The notes under the pieces: model-generated
Database searches by the model: none
The model's input: the letters and a program-made list of their open reading frames with translations, nothing else
What the model was told of the DNA's origin: nothing
Position numbers and translations under genes: made by a program
In this document: positions 26,201 to 39,991 of the stretch, piece after piece
Layout of the letters: each line of letters begins with the position of its first letter
Numbering within the stretch: position 1 is the first letter of the stretch
Source of the DNA: Parascedosporium putredinis
Taxonomy: Eukaryota; Ascomycota; Sordariomycetes; Microascales; Microascaceae
Length of the DNA stretch: 64,000 nucleotides
NCBI GenBank assembly: GCA_949357655.1
Contig: CASHTG010000015.1
Location: 1,612,001 to 1,676,000 of the forward strand
Direction of reading: 5' to 3'

Positions 26201-28471
26201 ACCTTCTTCCTCTAGCCCTCATTTGTGCCTGAGAAAGAACCCTGGATGTGCCACATATATTGGCGGGTTGGGGCATGAAGAGGTGGATCGTTGCGACGAA
26301 GCAGGAGTGGATGCGAAGGGCAGATTAGTTCCTTCCCTGCTTCTGGTCTCTGGTGTTTCAACGCCATTCCCACTGCCATTCTCTCGGTTTTAGACCGGCG
26401 TGTGTGCTTGTTCCTGATACCTCCGAACACGAGAAAGGCCCGCGTCGTGAGCTGACCGCTATTAACTTTTGACGTTTTGGAAGTCCCCTTTTCTCTTCCA
26501 TGCCTCCGTGAGCCACAGCCAACTCAATCTCCCATCGGGCACAACAGCCTCCCCTTGACGTAGATGCAGGAGACCCTTGGTTGCTCACCTACACGCCCCA
26601 TTCCCGGTCTAAAGCAAAGAATTCATCAAGAGGTTGTCATCCGGCTGTAACGCGAGCAATGTGTGGGTTTTTTCCTATTCCCGCCTTCAAGGTAAGGCCC
26701 AACATCCAGGTTTGACCGGGGGCGTGCGATTCGCATCTGGCGGTCTCCTTTCACTTTCCACCGTCTTGATGAGAACTACCCACAAAATACCCACTTGTGA
26801 GAGTCGTACATACATCTATAGATCCATCAATGGATACATTTTACCCTTGTATTAGCGCCTCCCTTTGCCTTCCCATTCTCCCCTTCTCTCGGCACGAAGC
26901 ACCTTTCTGTGATACGTCCCAACCCCGTCCTCACTTTCACTATTCCTCAACTTCCTGAAATCCCAACTCACACAATCGCACACCCCTCCCTCGATCCCAC
27001 ACTTCTAACTTCCAACCTCCAGCCTCCAACCCCATCTCCATTTCCAGCTCCTACTGCTTGACCCTCGTCCTCTGTGTTCTTATTCTCTTCAATACTCAAC
27101 CACATCCCACCCCTCCCTGGTGTCTGGTGTCTTGAGAGCCGCAGACTCGGGCCCGGTCTAAACGAAGCGCGTAGAGTTCCCACCGGGAGTCTGTGCAACA
27201 TTGCTCGACCGACATCCACCCCCCTCTTCCTTCCCCTTTCCCCTTTCCCCTTCCCCCTTCACCCGTCTTCAACTTGAACCACCGGTGACCCGACCCTGCA
27301 TCTTAATTGCTGTTGGCACCCTAGCCTCGTTATTCTTTTCCCTATTTTATTTTATTTATTTTGAGTAAATGTAACACGCCTTGCGCTCTTGACAATCCAC
27401 CACCTACCGGGTGTCTTCTCAACACACAACTTGGATCACCCTCCGCTCCGGGCTGGTACAACACGGACGTCAACACCATAGAGGAAAGCGGATCTCCCAA
27501 CGCGCCTCCCGGGGCCCGTGGTGCCTTCCCTTTCCCGACGGCCCCGTCAAGCGGCTGCGGCAGGTACCCAAATAACCGCTGCTGCCTCCCCGGTCGAAGA
27601 ATTTTCTCTGCTGGCTTTCGACGTGGATGTAAATAAGTCCCAACCTGGCACGATTCACTGCCGAATACTCCCCATCGCCCATCACGACCAATCATCACTG
27701 CTTCTTCTGCCGCTCGTATTTCATCACTGCTGTTTTCAACCCCTTCTTCATTTTACTTTCTTTTTTGTTGGGGTCGCGAGATTTGCTCGACTTCGCTCGA
27801 TCTCTGATCGGTTCTGTGGCTGCTTCGGAATCAGATGGGGTCTATGGATGCGAGGCCATCTTCTACCTTCCCAATTTCGTTTGTTCTCTGACATATATAT
27901 CAGCCAAGTCATGAGCACCTTCCGCCCTCGACTATCCTCTATCAACCATACTTTACATCCCAAATTCGATCTTGCATTGCCCTTTTCTCCCATCCTACCT
28001 TTCCCTATTTTAGCAAAACTTTTTCCATTTGCATTCTTGCGCTTCTCAAACAGTTGCCGCTCCCTATCAGGTCTCCCTCTCCTATTAAGACGCATCACAA
28101 CGAACCCCCTCGTTTCTATGTAAAAGAATCCATATCTTTCGTCTACAGCCAGCTTTCTTTCTTTCTTTCTTTTTATTTTTTCTCAAGCCAAAAACCGTAC
28201 TGGTTTCCGTCACCTCCTAATCTTGCATATTCCCCTTATCTACCTCCCTATTTCCTCACCGGCATACGCTTGACCCTAATCCGAAAATCGGGCCCGCCGG
28301 ACAATACTATCTTCGAGCGCGGCACACTTGATCCTTTGGCACCTGAGCCCGAAGTTAGACAACACTCCCTCGCTCCTAAGGCCTAAACTCGCGGCAGCTA
28401 GCTGTACCCTTCCTTGCCTCTCGCCAAGCAGATTTGAGGACTCTAAGGACCAAAGGCAACAACTTTGAATA
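20299..28471. other. Long intergenic region
   Basis: Over 8 kb with no supportable gene. It contains long homopurine/homopyrimidine tracts, including an A run at 22960-22979 followed by an A/G-rich patch to about 23040 (source of a lysine-rich false ORF), a T-rich tract at 24525-24566, A/G-rich sequence at 25420-25475, and C/T-rich sequence at 26860-27290 and 28050-28200. The right part probably includes the promoter and leader of the oxygenase gene at 28472. Confidence 0.5.
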
Positions 28472-30187
28472 ATGGCCCCAAGCATAGTCGGCCCCGTGAT
28501 TGACTCGGGAAACGTCTTGGTCCAAGCACATCAGTCTCCAGAGCCACACCGGGTCCAAGAGAGTTCGGTGCTCCCCGCGGGATTTCCAACCGCGCTCAAG
28601 ACGGATCTTGCATGGACCGGCCAACAGTTCAAAATTGATAATGATTACATTTTCAAGCTTCAAGCCTCGGATATTTTCGAGGTAGAGGCTGCTCTTGAAC
28701 ACTTCAAGGGTTAGTCTGCCTTTTATTCATATTTCCTTGACGCTTTCACTGCTTCCGAATACTTTCTAGGCCTCGTCCCTCTCCTGCCCCTCCCCTTCCC
28801 CCAAGCGTTTCATTCCTTTCCGTACCAATGCACCGTTAATCTTGTCTGAAGCCTTGCGTCTAACATGCATGACTTTTGCCTTCTAGCGCTAGAACTCGAC
28901 GGAAATGATGTCTGTCCTGCCAACTTTCCACTTCCTAAGCTAGGAGGGAGCCTGCGAGGATTGGCACGGGATCTTTACGATGGTCGTGGCTTCTGCGTTG
29001 TTCGTGGTCTTGACCTTCAAAAATATTCAGTTGAAGATTACACCGTCATCTGGCTCGGAATGCAGAGTTATATTGCTCCCCAGCAAGCCCGCCAGGACAA
29101 GAAGGGGAACATGTTAGGTAAATACTTGACCCCTTTCCCATCACTCCTCCTACAATGGGCGCGATCGCCTCTCTGCCGTTCGGTTCTCATATCTCACTGG
29201 CCCTGTGGCTTTGTTGTCTTCCCCCTCCCCCTCCCCCTCCTGATGGATTCTTTTTCTACACGTACTCTTCGTTTGTCAGGTGGGTACAAGGTACGGAATT
29301 AACAATTTATGTCTGGACTAGTACATATCCATGCAGATAAGTCTTCAGAAGTGAAGGCCGAGCATCATCGTCACTCTACCAATGCCATTGTAAGTTTCCA
29401 TCGATTCCAGTGTGTTTTGTTCACCCATGCACCAAGCTCAATCAACGGCTAGCGGCTGACTGCTGGCAACCACAATGCTTGCACAGACGTTCCACACAGA
29501 AGAATCAGGCGACATTGTCGGCTGGCTCACGCGGAGCAGTGCCATGTCTGGAGGAAGGTGCATTATCGCATCTGCGCACACAGTCTACAATGTACTCGCT
29601 GCAGCCCGTCCGGACCTTGTCAGGGTTTTGGCCCGCTCGGACTGGCCATTCGCATTGTAAGACCCGACATCAAAAGTGTGACAGTGGCCAAGAACTGATT
29701 CAAACCTGTGCAAACAAGTCCCCATTTCCAGTGTCGGCCCATCATCTACTTTCACGAGTCGAGGCTTATCATGAACTTTGGTCGAACTCCGCTTATTGGA
29801 AATTCGGTTCATGTCCGACCCAGCCATCTGCCATCCCTGTCCAACCTTCAGCGCGAGGCGCTCGATGCGATTGAGGCCGTCGCCCAGGCCACTCAGATGG
29901 AGATCCAAACCCAACCCGGCGATATGCACTACATCAACAACCTTGCCGTTCTCCATCGCCGCGATGCTTTTGTCAATGGCGATGAACCGACGGCCAGTCG
30001 CCATCTCGTTCGGATGAGGATCCGCAATGATGCGCTTGGATGGTCGATCCCACCCGAGCTCGAAGATGAGTGGGACAAGGCCTTTAGCGCCCATGGTGAT
30101 CGCATATGGCACCTTGAGCCAATGCCCGAGGGCTTTTTCCCCTGCGCATGTACACCAACTAAACCGGGGCTGGTCTCCTTGACCTAG
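28472..30187 (+). CDS. TauD-family Fe(II)/2-oxoglutarate-dependent dioxygenase
   Basis: Five exons: 28472-28709, 28887-29117, 29322-29389, 29487-29656, 29719-30187; 1176 bases, 391 residues, with no frameshift. The fold is the clavaminate-synthase/TauD jelly roll. The iron-binding pair is TFHTEES (His182 and Glu184, an HxE as in clavaminate synthase instead of the commoner HxD). The distal His is in VLHRRDAF (His315), and Arg330 or Arg334 of SRHLVRM should bind 2-oxoglutarate. RGFCVVRGLD and MNFGRTPL are typical of fungal members. It should be a soluble oxygenase that couples 2-oxoglutarate decarboxylation to hydroxylation of an unknown small molecule. Neighbouring genes give no pathway clue. 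The boundaries of exon 3 (acceptor at 29320-29321) and exon 5 are chosen by frame and homology; the rest are canonical. Confidence 0.9.
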
Positions 30188-33100
30188 CCAGACTGTCACG
30201 ACACATGGGGTAATAGGGGCGTTGGTTGCATTGCATTACTGTTTTGTCAGCTTTTAGACGGGATGGCCTTGGACGCCTAAAGACGGAGCAAGATCTCTTT
30301 TTCTTCATTGTGCTTCTGATGCGAGCTGAACAGGGCAAGCTATCGGAGCGGGACTAGGAATTGGGCATTGGAAAGCGCAAAGGGAAAAGGGGAAAAGGCA
30401 CAAAAAGTGGGTATGTGCAAGGGATCCATGAAAAGGTTCGGTCAAGGGTCAAACAGGGTTCCTGGCGTCACTGGGAGTTTTGGTGTTGCCCAGCAAATTA
30501 ATTTGCATCTGTGGTCTCTCCCTCTTCATCTCTTCTCTCTTCTCTCTTTTCTTTCTCTCGGCCTTGAAAATTTTGAATGCGTATCACATAGTGTAGGCTC
30601 TCCATAGCTTTTGATTGCTTGAAGAAACTTTTATTAATCGTTATGCCTTTTCACTAGACGAGACAGACCCCTCCTTTCCCCTTTCACCCCACGTTGCGGC
30701 TACCTGGCCCGCTTTCTCTTCGCCATCAACCTTGATCACATATATACTTTTTTTTTGTTCTTGGGGGACTTCGTTCGGCGACGAGGCGTCAGTTATCCCG
30801 CGCGCGCGAGAGATTGCTATCCTATCCCCTATGATAGTTCCGTACACACTCCGCGCGAGTGTTTCAATTCACCGTACAGCAGAGTCGATTCAAGCCTTGC
30901 ACCAAGTCTCGAAGCACTTGGTCTTTCAGCTGAGCATGGATCCACTTTCTAAATAATACAGGATCAGTCTAGGATACAGAGGTGGGACGCCGGGTTGACG
31001 CAATTGCTTCTTTTCTTTTCGCACTCCTCAGTAGTAGTGCTAGAATGAGCTCAGCTTCTCGCTCCCACGCTAAGGAAGGGGACATTCACAACGGAGGCGA
31101 TGGAGAGGATATGGCCTGTGAGCGAGGCACCGCGGCAATATCGCACAGGACGATATGTTGACTGGGCAGTAAAGGCATCTACCGTAATTTGTAGTGCCTA
31201 GTTTTGTGGATGAAAAACATCGTGGAGCAGAAGCTGTGCTCCAGAAGGGTGAAGGACGATTTGGGATTGACTTGTCGTTGGTATTTGGTGTGCAGGGGTT
31301 ACCCAGCTCAGCTTCGAGGTGGTGAGCACGGACCCCTCCCATTGGGGGAAGGGACACCTGTGGGTGTGACAAGCGCGACAAGGGGAAGAGGATCGATGGA
31401 TTGGAGGACCTGGCTCGCTTCACACAGGATACACACACGCAGCACGGGTCACAGGGAGAGAAGGGGGGACGCGTTGGCAGGTTGGGTTCTGCCAAACGCT
31501 GCATGCATTGTATTCGCTCGTCACTGCATCCCTGACAATGCAATTGAGAGAATGCTGGTGTTCGCGAGTGCTACAGGTTTCCACCCGACGGTATGGGATA
31601 CGAGGCGTACAAGTATTTTGAGAAGCTTCCTAAGGTGGAGTACACGGGTTTACACAGATCCCGAAGGACTGATGGAGGATGAAGGAACATAACATGCTTG
31701 GAGAGGGGAGGTCTCTCAAGAGGGAGGGGGGGACTCAATGATGGGCCAAACCGAGAGGCACTGTCTTGACAGTCATAGTCATCAATGATGAGTGGGGTGG
31801 AGGGCGCGGGTGGGGAACAGCAGGAGACAACCCGGTTCCGGGACCGACATCCCAGCGTTCCGGTCTGCGCGAATTATTCCCCGCTTTCAATGTCGTTGGA
31901 AAACCCTTGGAGCCAAAAGACGCCAAGGCAAGGCGGAAAGCGCTTTTTCGGCCCCATGCTCTGCTCCATTCGGAAGTTCGATGGGGCAGCATGCGCTAGT
32001 CTGTGCGGTTCGTTGCCTTGCAGACCAGGGAGGGCAATCAAGGGCAATCACCAGGGCATCCGTGGGCAGATCGTCCGTCGGTCCAAGTCGCAACAAGGCG
32101 ATGGAGCCATTTTCTTTCATCAGAACCGCGGGCAGTCTCTCTTTCTTTTTTCCTTTTTCTTTTCTCTTTTTCCTCCGCGTGTCTTCTCTGTCTCTGCCTC
32201 TCTTCTTCATCGCGTGAGTGTGTGCATGCGTTTCGAACTAACGGTTTGGCAGGGAGGCAGGGAGGGGAACCGGGGAACTCATGGCCAATCGATTTCCCTC
32301 GCTGACGCCGATATCAACGCAGCATTGCACAGCAGACGCCAGTGGTTAGAGGCCTGAGAGGGCACAGCGCACGCTGTGCCTCACGCTTAGTCGTTCCCTT
32401 TTATCTTTCTTTTTTTATATTCTAATTTTACATGTAATTTAGTTTCTCTCTTTTGTATTCTGCTAGTTGCCTTGTATTGAAAGTAGGATGCGAAGCCATT
32501 CGAGCTCTGCCCGACAAGCTTCATGCTTTCTCCTTCCTTACGAAGTATTTTTGTCGTCCCTTTTTTTTTTTTTTTTTTGTTGGTTGGTTGGTTCCGTCCA
32601 AACAATTCCCTCAACTCTCAACTCTCCACCTCTCGGCTTTCAATGTTTGATTTCCAAGTTCAATGTTGTCAAGCTATTATTAATATTGCTAAGCCAGGGT
32701 TCCCGGTCTGAGGCATAAGCCTCGAATCACTTCAAACCAAGCGACGGGGTGGGCAGGCGGCCCCCATGTGGCTGTTTCCAGTTATTCTGTCCACCCATCC
32801 ATGCCTCCATGTGGGCATTTCGCGACCCTCGTTCGCACCGCCTTACAAGTGGTATTATTAAGATACTCGCGGTCACACTAAAACATGCTTGCTCATAATA
32901 CCTAGTCCTGCTTGCCGAATTCCGTACCCAACTTCACGAGGCATCCCGGCCCTCAGCTCTCGGGTCTGCACCCTTGAACTAACGCCGGAACTCCTGATAA
33001 TATTAGTTTCTTCATTATCCTAGTCCCTTCTCCCCCTCTTTTACTCTCTACGCCTTTTCTGTCCCCCTCCGCCTAGGTCGAGTGTAATCTCACCGAGAGC

Positions 33101-36100
33101 ACTCCGGGCGAGATGGTAGGTGTGGTGTGGTGTCTTCCATGTAGACACCCTCAACTTCAAAGCTTCAGGTGGAAAAGGCTAGACTAAAGATGTCGAGGCG
33201 TCTTTAGCAAACCAAGCACCTTCCGCCCCACCATCGTTTATCGTACCGGCCACTACTGGCACGGACTGCCGCCCGAGTTGCACGCCTTGACTTCCCCGAA
33301 AAGGAGAGATCGGCGAAGCTGGACACGAGGATCTTCACTGATTGATACGCCTGAGCATCCCCTACTCATACACTCATACTATCCCTTTCCCCTTTTCTCC
33401 ATTCACGGGCGACGTCCTCCTCCGATAGCCCTGCCTCCCGCCTCGCCCTGGCCCCGTTTCGCCGGATTTAACGCAACTCCGTTCTCCGCAAGTATGGGGC
33501 CGGTGGTTCCCGCTAGGTTTCGGACCTGGTCTCCAGCTTACGCGGAGAGGCATGGATTTTATCCACGTTCGGACTAGCTATATCTACGTTCTGGAGTGGT
33601 GCAGGCAGGGGACGGCTATGACGCATCCCGAGCCGTGGATATCCTGGATCAATAGCTGGCCCAAGTGTAGTGTAGCCTGGCCTAGCCCTCCGCCACATCG
33701 TCACCCATCAATGATCTCTCTCAGGTGAGTCAGCAGGTGTCGACTTTTCCTAGGTATCCATTACTTCGGTATATCCCGCGCCGCATACCAGTTCCCACCT
33801 TCCCCCTTGGTGGGACGTGGCTGGAGGCGCCTAGCAAAGAGAGGCAGAGGGCGACGGAAAGAGAAGGTGAGGGGGGCGGCGGCGGCAATGGCTGCCTTTG
33901 CTCGCGGAGATGGTGTCATGCTAGTAACGTTTCAACAGGACAATGGATCTCTCCGAGAGGAAACCGGCCAAACGCTAGGGGATCAAGGGAGAAACGAGGT
34001 GGCGGCGACCACCGGAGCGAAGGGTGGGTAAAAAAAGAAAGGAGAGGGGAGGAAGGGACAGGCCTTTCCCATTTACGGGCATAATTCCGAGGAGTGAGGG
34101 AGCGCGTGCAAGGCATCGCTGCAGCCATATTGGCTTCGTGCTAGCTCGCCGCCTATCACCAGTGGCGGCGCCAAAAGCAGCGTGCCTCGGGCTTCGACTT
34201 GTTTACGCTATAAGCCGAGACAGACATCGGAAAGCTGTCGGCGACCTACGACCGATTCATCCGGCTAACCACCGCCAGGGTCGACCGGGCTGACCATCCT
34301 GTTGAGCAAGGGGGCGCCCTTGTCGACCCCGACGGAGGCCTCAGCTTCTCCTCCGCCTAGGAAGATGCCGAGGATTATTGCACTTTGAAAGGGATCCAGA
34401 GGCGTCGTTGATGCATGCGTGGTGTATGCGCGGTGTATGCGTGGATGCGCGTCTGTGGTTGTGGGATCGATGGATGCGCACGTCACTTGACTTCTCTTTT
34501 CACCCGTTGACCCGTCGCGTTCTCACCAGTGACACTTGCCTCATGCGCGTCTATCGTGTGCGAATATGAACTGTCACATTTTTAGCACCGTCCCATTCAG
34601 CGAGCGGTCCACGGCTGTGGCATCTGTGCTAGACCGGTTTTGGATGCAGATCCAAATCCATTGTTGAATCCAGGGTCCACTCTCACCAATCCATCTTGTG
34701 TAGTGGAGTGCCTCTGCACTAGTGTAGACGGCCGCCGTGGGCGTTTGAATACTAGTTAAAACCCATCAAGCATCCATGGATGGATCTATTGCCTTGGCTC
34801 TAGTCTCCTCGCCCAGTCTGACTTGTACATATAGGCAAATGCTCCTTCAGGCCAGGGAAAGTACCGGCGAAACGACCTGTCCAGTGGGCCATGGCAAGAA
34901 ATGGTGGGAGGGTTTGGGAGTAGGTAAACCCGAGTGTCCCTACAACCGAACAAGAATTGCTTTGCATCGTCGATTGACTTTGTAGTGGTAACGCCCATTC
35001 CTTGGCGATGTCGCTCACTTGCGGCGGACCACCCTCTCCGGCGATGGGTTGACCGTGCCCTTTAGCAGGCGGGTAGATTCTCCAAATATTGCAGGGATCT
35101 AAAATGGAAGAACATCTATCTATGGGAAAGATTTAAAGGGGGAAAAAGATAATAAAGGAAAAAAGAAGAAACCAAAAAACCACGGCTGCTGGCTGTAGTT
35201 TTCAGGTTTTCGTGGCCGCCGCCGGAAACCTGACTCGACGGCTCCAGCGTCATGATCGGCCGAGCTTTGAACGATGAAGCGGAACTCGCCCAAGTGAGAA
35301 CCTGGAGGTTTTCCCCCGCGCAAACCCTTGCTGCATTCGATAAACATTTTCGAGATTAATTAGTAGCTTGGCAGAATATGGCAAACCAGGTTCATTGCAA
35401 GCCCAGCAATATATTTAGTGACATTGGGACAAAAGGGCGAAAACTAAGAACAAGTAATACAGCATGGGCAATCTACGCCTGAGTGTGGAAAATTTGGGTC
35501 AGGGTTGAAGGAGATGGCTATTCTAGTCAGAGGTTCTCGCGTCCGTCATCTGCCGGAGATGGCCGGAGGTAAGGGACATGGTGCTGCCATGACTGTACCC
35601 CTGTGCCGGCCGGTCCCGCCAACAAACAAGTGTCGGAGGGATCCTTGACCCGGATCAATCCCATCATTCACATCACACCAGCAACAGTAACATCCCGCTG
35701 ATAATATCAAATGCTCCAATATGAAATCCGACCCTTTTCCCGTGAGAAAAGAAAAGTGGGGAAAAGGAGGAAAAGGAAGAAAGAAAATAGAAGGCTTGGG
35801 TTTCCGAATAAGTATTATTTGAACAATAAAAATCGAAGTTCACATCAAACAAATGAAGTTTGACGCAGGGGTAGACAATGTCCCTGGGCAGCCGACTGAC
35901 TAATCTAGGCTCAGGATTATTCGCGGCTTGGCGGCTCATTATCCCCAGCTGCCGGAGCTGCTGGCAGCTGCTCTCTTTCTACGCTAAGTCGAGGACACGC
36001 CGCGTGAACGACGAGAAACGAAATCAGGGGATGGATCACCATCAGTTTTTGGCCAGAATCTTCAGAACGCCGTAGGCTTTCCAGTTCCGCTCCTTTTGGA

Positions 36101-36505
36101 TATTGCGCTCGGCATCTATCCCATACCCTCACTCCTTACATCTGCGGAATGGCAGGGTTCTACCAGTGCACATAGCCCCGCGACCTAGTCCGTGGAGCCT
36201 CCTTTCTGCTCTCACGCAGATTGCGATTCATCCACCAACTTTGTTTTTCTTGATGACTCCTTCGCTCATCCTACCCGTCTAGATATTCTTTTTTTTTATG
36301 GAATTGGGGCTTGAGTTTACAAAGCCACGGTAAAAGTAGGCTTTAACTTGCCTAGATCTTGGTGTCCCGCCTCCACACAGCCTGGCCTGGCCCGTCCTTG
36401 TCAGAACTGCCCAGAGCAAAGCTAGGCTCGCCGCATCCACTCCTTCGCTCTTTTCCCTCTTGGAGGCCCCGTCTATCCCTCGAGCGTGGTGTTTGCAAAG
36501 CAAAA
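30188..36505. other. Long intergenic region
   Basis: About 6.3 kb without a recognisable gene. It holds T-rich runs (30750-30760, 32559-32579 followed by GTTG repeats), a C/T-rich tract at 32128-32175, A/G-rich sequence near 35750-35790, and ATCCATGG/ATGGATC-type short palindromes (34770-34785). The last several hundred bases should include the promoter of the phosphatase gene. Confidence 0.5.
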
Positions 36506-39047
36506 ATGGCGCCAAATACAGAGAGTGCCTACGAGCTAGTCGACCAGCATGATGCCTATCAAGAGCCGGAACTGGAGGATACTCCACCTCCGAAGCCACG
36601 ATACCATCGGAGTGCAAGCCGCCGGACGATCAAGGCTGTCGCGGTCGTTATTGCAGCCTGTTTTGTCGTATTCGTAGTCTTTCAGATCATCTCTAACGAT
36701 GCCATTGATCGCTTCCGTAAGGCCATGGCTGGCGCTGGCAACGGCATAGACGACTGCCCGTGCCGACCTTCCAATGTCCCGCAGCACTTCCAGACCCGCC
36801 CTCAGCTATGGCCGGGGCCGACTCTCACAGGCCAGCCTGCATTTTTGGCTCAGACCGTCGCGTTCAAGCCCTCGGAGACCTATGTCCCGAACGAACCCCT
36901 AGTGACCTCTATCCCTATCCAGGGTATGACGTCGCAGAATCAAAGCATCTTCAACATGATGGGGTTAGTCGGCCGCATTTCGTTCCCCTCTCCACCTACT
37001 TCTCCAAGCTTCTTGATTAACACTCGCTCGCCACTAGCTATCTATCGCCCTACTTCCCATCCCCGGGTTTGGCGTTGATGAGTATCCGCTTCCACCTGGC
37101 GCACAGATCGTCCAACTTCATGTAAGAAAGACCGGCGAACTCTTCCTTGATCCCTGCTTTCGTAGCGTCTAGCATGGTGAAATGCTTGGTCAATACATTT
37201 TCCACCTTCTCTAACCGAGAGAGAACAGATGTTATCACGGCACGGGGCGAGGTATCCTACTCTGGGGTCTCAAGTCGAGCTCTTTGGTCAGAGATTGGCC
37301 GCTGCGGCGGCCACCTTCAAGGCCTCTGGCGCGCTAAAGTTCCTCAACGACTGGAAGTACGAGCTTGGTGCTGAGATACTAGTGCCTAAAGGTTGGTGAT
37401 TGTATCAGTCGATGCCAAGAGCGCTACCAATTATTAACATTCGTCGTTGTCAGGACGTCAGGAACTCTATGATTCTGGTTCGTATACCCGACTAAATCGA
37501 GCGAAGTAGGTCTAAGGAGATGCCACATGCCTAACTCTCCACGTTTCTAGGAGTCCTCCACTCGTACATGTATTCGCGCCTCTATGATCCCAACACAAAG
37601 ATCATCGCCCGTACTACCGTATGTACCTCCCCCATAGATGATGAACCCATAGCCTATTCTTGTCTGTTGATACTAACTATCCACCTTTGAAGACCCAAGA
37701 CCGTATGCTCAAGTCCGCTGAGAATTTCATGGCCGGATTCTTCGGTCTTGAATGGTAAGACCCCTCAGCCAAAGTGAACCATTGGAATGGGTCTCCGAGC
37801 TCACATGTATTTCCTCAATCCCTAGGACGAAGAATGCAACGCTCGAGGTCATAATCGAAGCCGACAACTTCAACAACTCGCTTGCGGGATACTTTGCGTG
37901 CCCCAATGCTTTCAAGAACACTGCCCCCTTTGAAGCTTCAGCGAAATGGAAGGCAACCTATCTCAAAGATGGTATAGCCCCCGAACAAATGCGGCATGCC
38001 GCAACCGCCCTGCCGCACACACTCCCTCCTTGCACGTAGCTTCCTGGCTAACATCTCAAAATAGCAACGGAGCGCTTCAAGCCACTTGTGGGGGTTATGA
38101 GTGGACGGTCGACGATACTTACGCGGCCCAGATGATGTGTCCCTATGAAACTGTCAGTCCCATGTGCCATCCCAAAACAGCCCACCACAAGAAAACAGCC
38201 CTGTGTCAACCAAGAGAAACATGCTAACCATTCGGCTGCGCATACATAAATATATAGGTCGCGTATGGCTATAGTGTCTTCTGTGACCTGTTCACCTACG
38301 AAGAATGGGAAGGGTTTGGGTACGCCATCGATATCGAATTCGCCGGCTCGAGCGGTTTCCAGAGCCCCACGGGTGTGAGTGTCCCCTAATTAAACTACCA
38401 GTGCCGCCTCTGCCCCCATTTCGTCTATGTAGCATTGGTGCCTCATTCCCCGATCCTAACCACCATCGTTAGAGAGCTGTTGGCATCGGCTACCAACAAG
38501 AAATCCTTGCGCGCCTCAAGAACGAGACACTTGGGTATTCCCATTCGCAAATCAACGTAACCCTGGACAGTAGCACCGAAACGTTCCCACTCAATCAGAA
38601 TCTCTACTTTGATTTCTCCCACGATTCCAACATTGTATCTATCCTCACGGCTTTCGGAATCAAGCAATTCTCCCAGTTTCTCGACCCGACCCGCCATCCA
38701 GGCCAACACAATTTTACCGTCTCGCACGTCACCCCTTCGGGGCGCGGCTCGATATGGAAATCATCCGTACCCCGATGCCCCTTTCAAGCGACCGTTCAGA
38801 GTATCTCGAGGGAGGCGAGACCAAGTATATCCATTTCATCCTCAACCAGCGGACCCTTCCCCTTGGTGTCAGCTTTCCCGAGTGTGACGCCTCTCGTCTC
38901 GACGGATGGTGCGAACTCGACACGTTTATTCACGTGCAGAACCGGATGTCGCAGCTAGCCCAGTACGACCATGCTTGCTACTCTAACCTTTCCGACTTCA
39001 AGTATGGAGACATCTCGGACGGAGCGCCGCCGCTACCCTCTAGCTGA
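36506..39047 (+). CDS. Membrane-anchored histidine acid phosphatase (phytase-like)
   Basis: Ten exons; introns 36964-37037, 37122-37228, 37392-37453, 37478-37550, 37619-37692, 37755-37825, 37972-38064, 38153-38257, 38375-38472. Adding one base at each of three runs (C 37061-37064, G 38090-38094, C 38732-38735) gives 596 codons exactly. The catalytic motif RHGARYP is at residues about 185-191, just after intron 2; the proton-donor motif HD is at about 454-455 (DFSHDSN). These define the branch-2 histidine phosphatase family, which hydrolyses phosphomonoesters through a phospho-histidine. Residues 43-62 form a hydrophobic segment after RSASRRTIK, with no cleavage site evident, so the enzyme looks like a type II membrane protein with its catalytic domain in the secretory lumen, cell surface or vacuole. 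The ATG at 36506 is preferred because upstream in-frame sequence lacks conserved character. It converges with the ammonium transporter. Confidence 0.92.
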
Positions 39048-39991
39048 GGTGTATCTGTGCGCCTTGTGAGCACTTGACTTACAAGCACCGCGGCTCTACA
39101 AAATACCGCGGCGCGTTTGCATACAATAGATGTAAAAGAGCCATCTTTAGACTGTAACATCACACCTTAATAATAAGACTATACATTGATTCATGCATAG
39201 ATGAGCTCATAGACCAGCCCGAAGTGCACGTACGAAGGACCGCTCATAGAGAAAACAATGGGGTGGGACAAACTAAACACACACGTGTGGTTCTATATGA
39301 CAATGTGAAGATGGAAATTGTGATTGTTTTAAGAGAGAATACTTTTATAATCTTTTAACAGAATCGGGTAGTTGGATCTGAAGTGGGTATTATACAAACT
39401 GCCGCCGGTGCTAGGACTTTCTATATACGAGGCATGTCGTGTCGCCCTTTTATATGTAAAAGGGCAAGGAAAATCATTCCCTCTGCGTGTTCCTTCCATC
39501 CATCGCCATTCCCTTCTTCTCAACATTGAGAATCCAAAGGCAAGGATATAAGAAAAGGGCGCGGGGAGAAGACCGACACTCCTATGTAGTTATAAGGAAC
39601 CACCTAAGGGTGGAAACAAAGGAAAGAAAAGAAAAAGACGAGACGGTTCGGCTGAGACCACAGCTGTCTCGTGTCTAAAATTGTGTAGCAGTGAAAACGG
39701 AAAAGGGCAGAGAAAGAAACAGGCTAAACGAGATGAGAAAAGAAACACATAAAAGAAATGAAGCTAAATATGGTATCCGCCGAAAAAAAACAGATACGCA
39801 ACCCCCAAAAGCCGGTAGGGTGTTGCATCCAAAAGTCCTTATCATGAAAAAAAAAAAAGGTCAAGTGACAGCGAGGAGGACGTAGGTCAAGGATGTCGGA
39901 GGGAAAAGAGCAAGTCGCTGAAACAGACAGACTTCCCCGTCGAGGGGAGGCTTAAAATCAAACGAAAACAACATCACCGAGGCTGCCTCGC
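39048..39991. other. Convergent intergenic region
   Basis: About 940 bases between the 3' ends of the phosphatase (+) and the ammonium transporter (-). It is A-rich on the + strand from 39540 to 39860 (source of a short lysine-rich frame) and contains no supportable gene. Confidence 0.6.
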
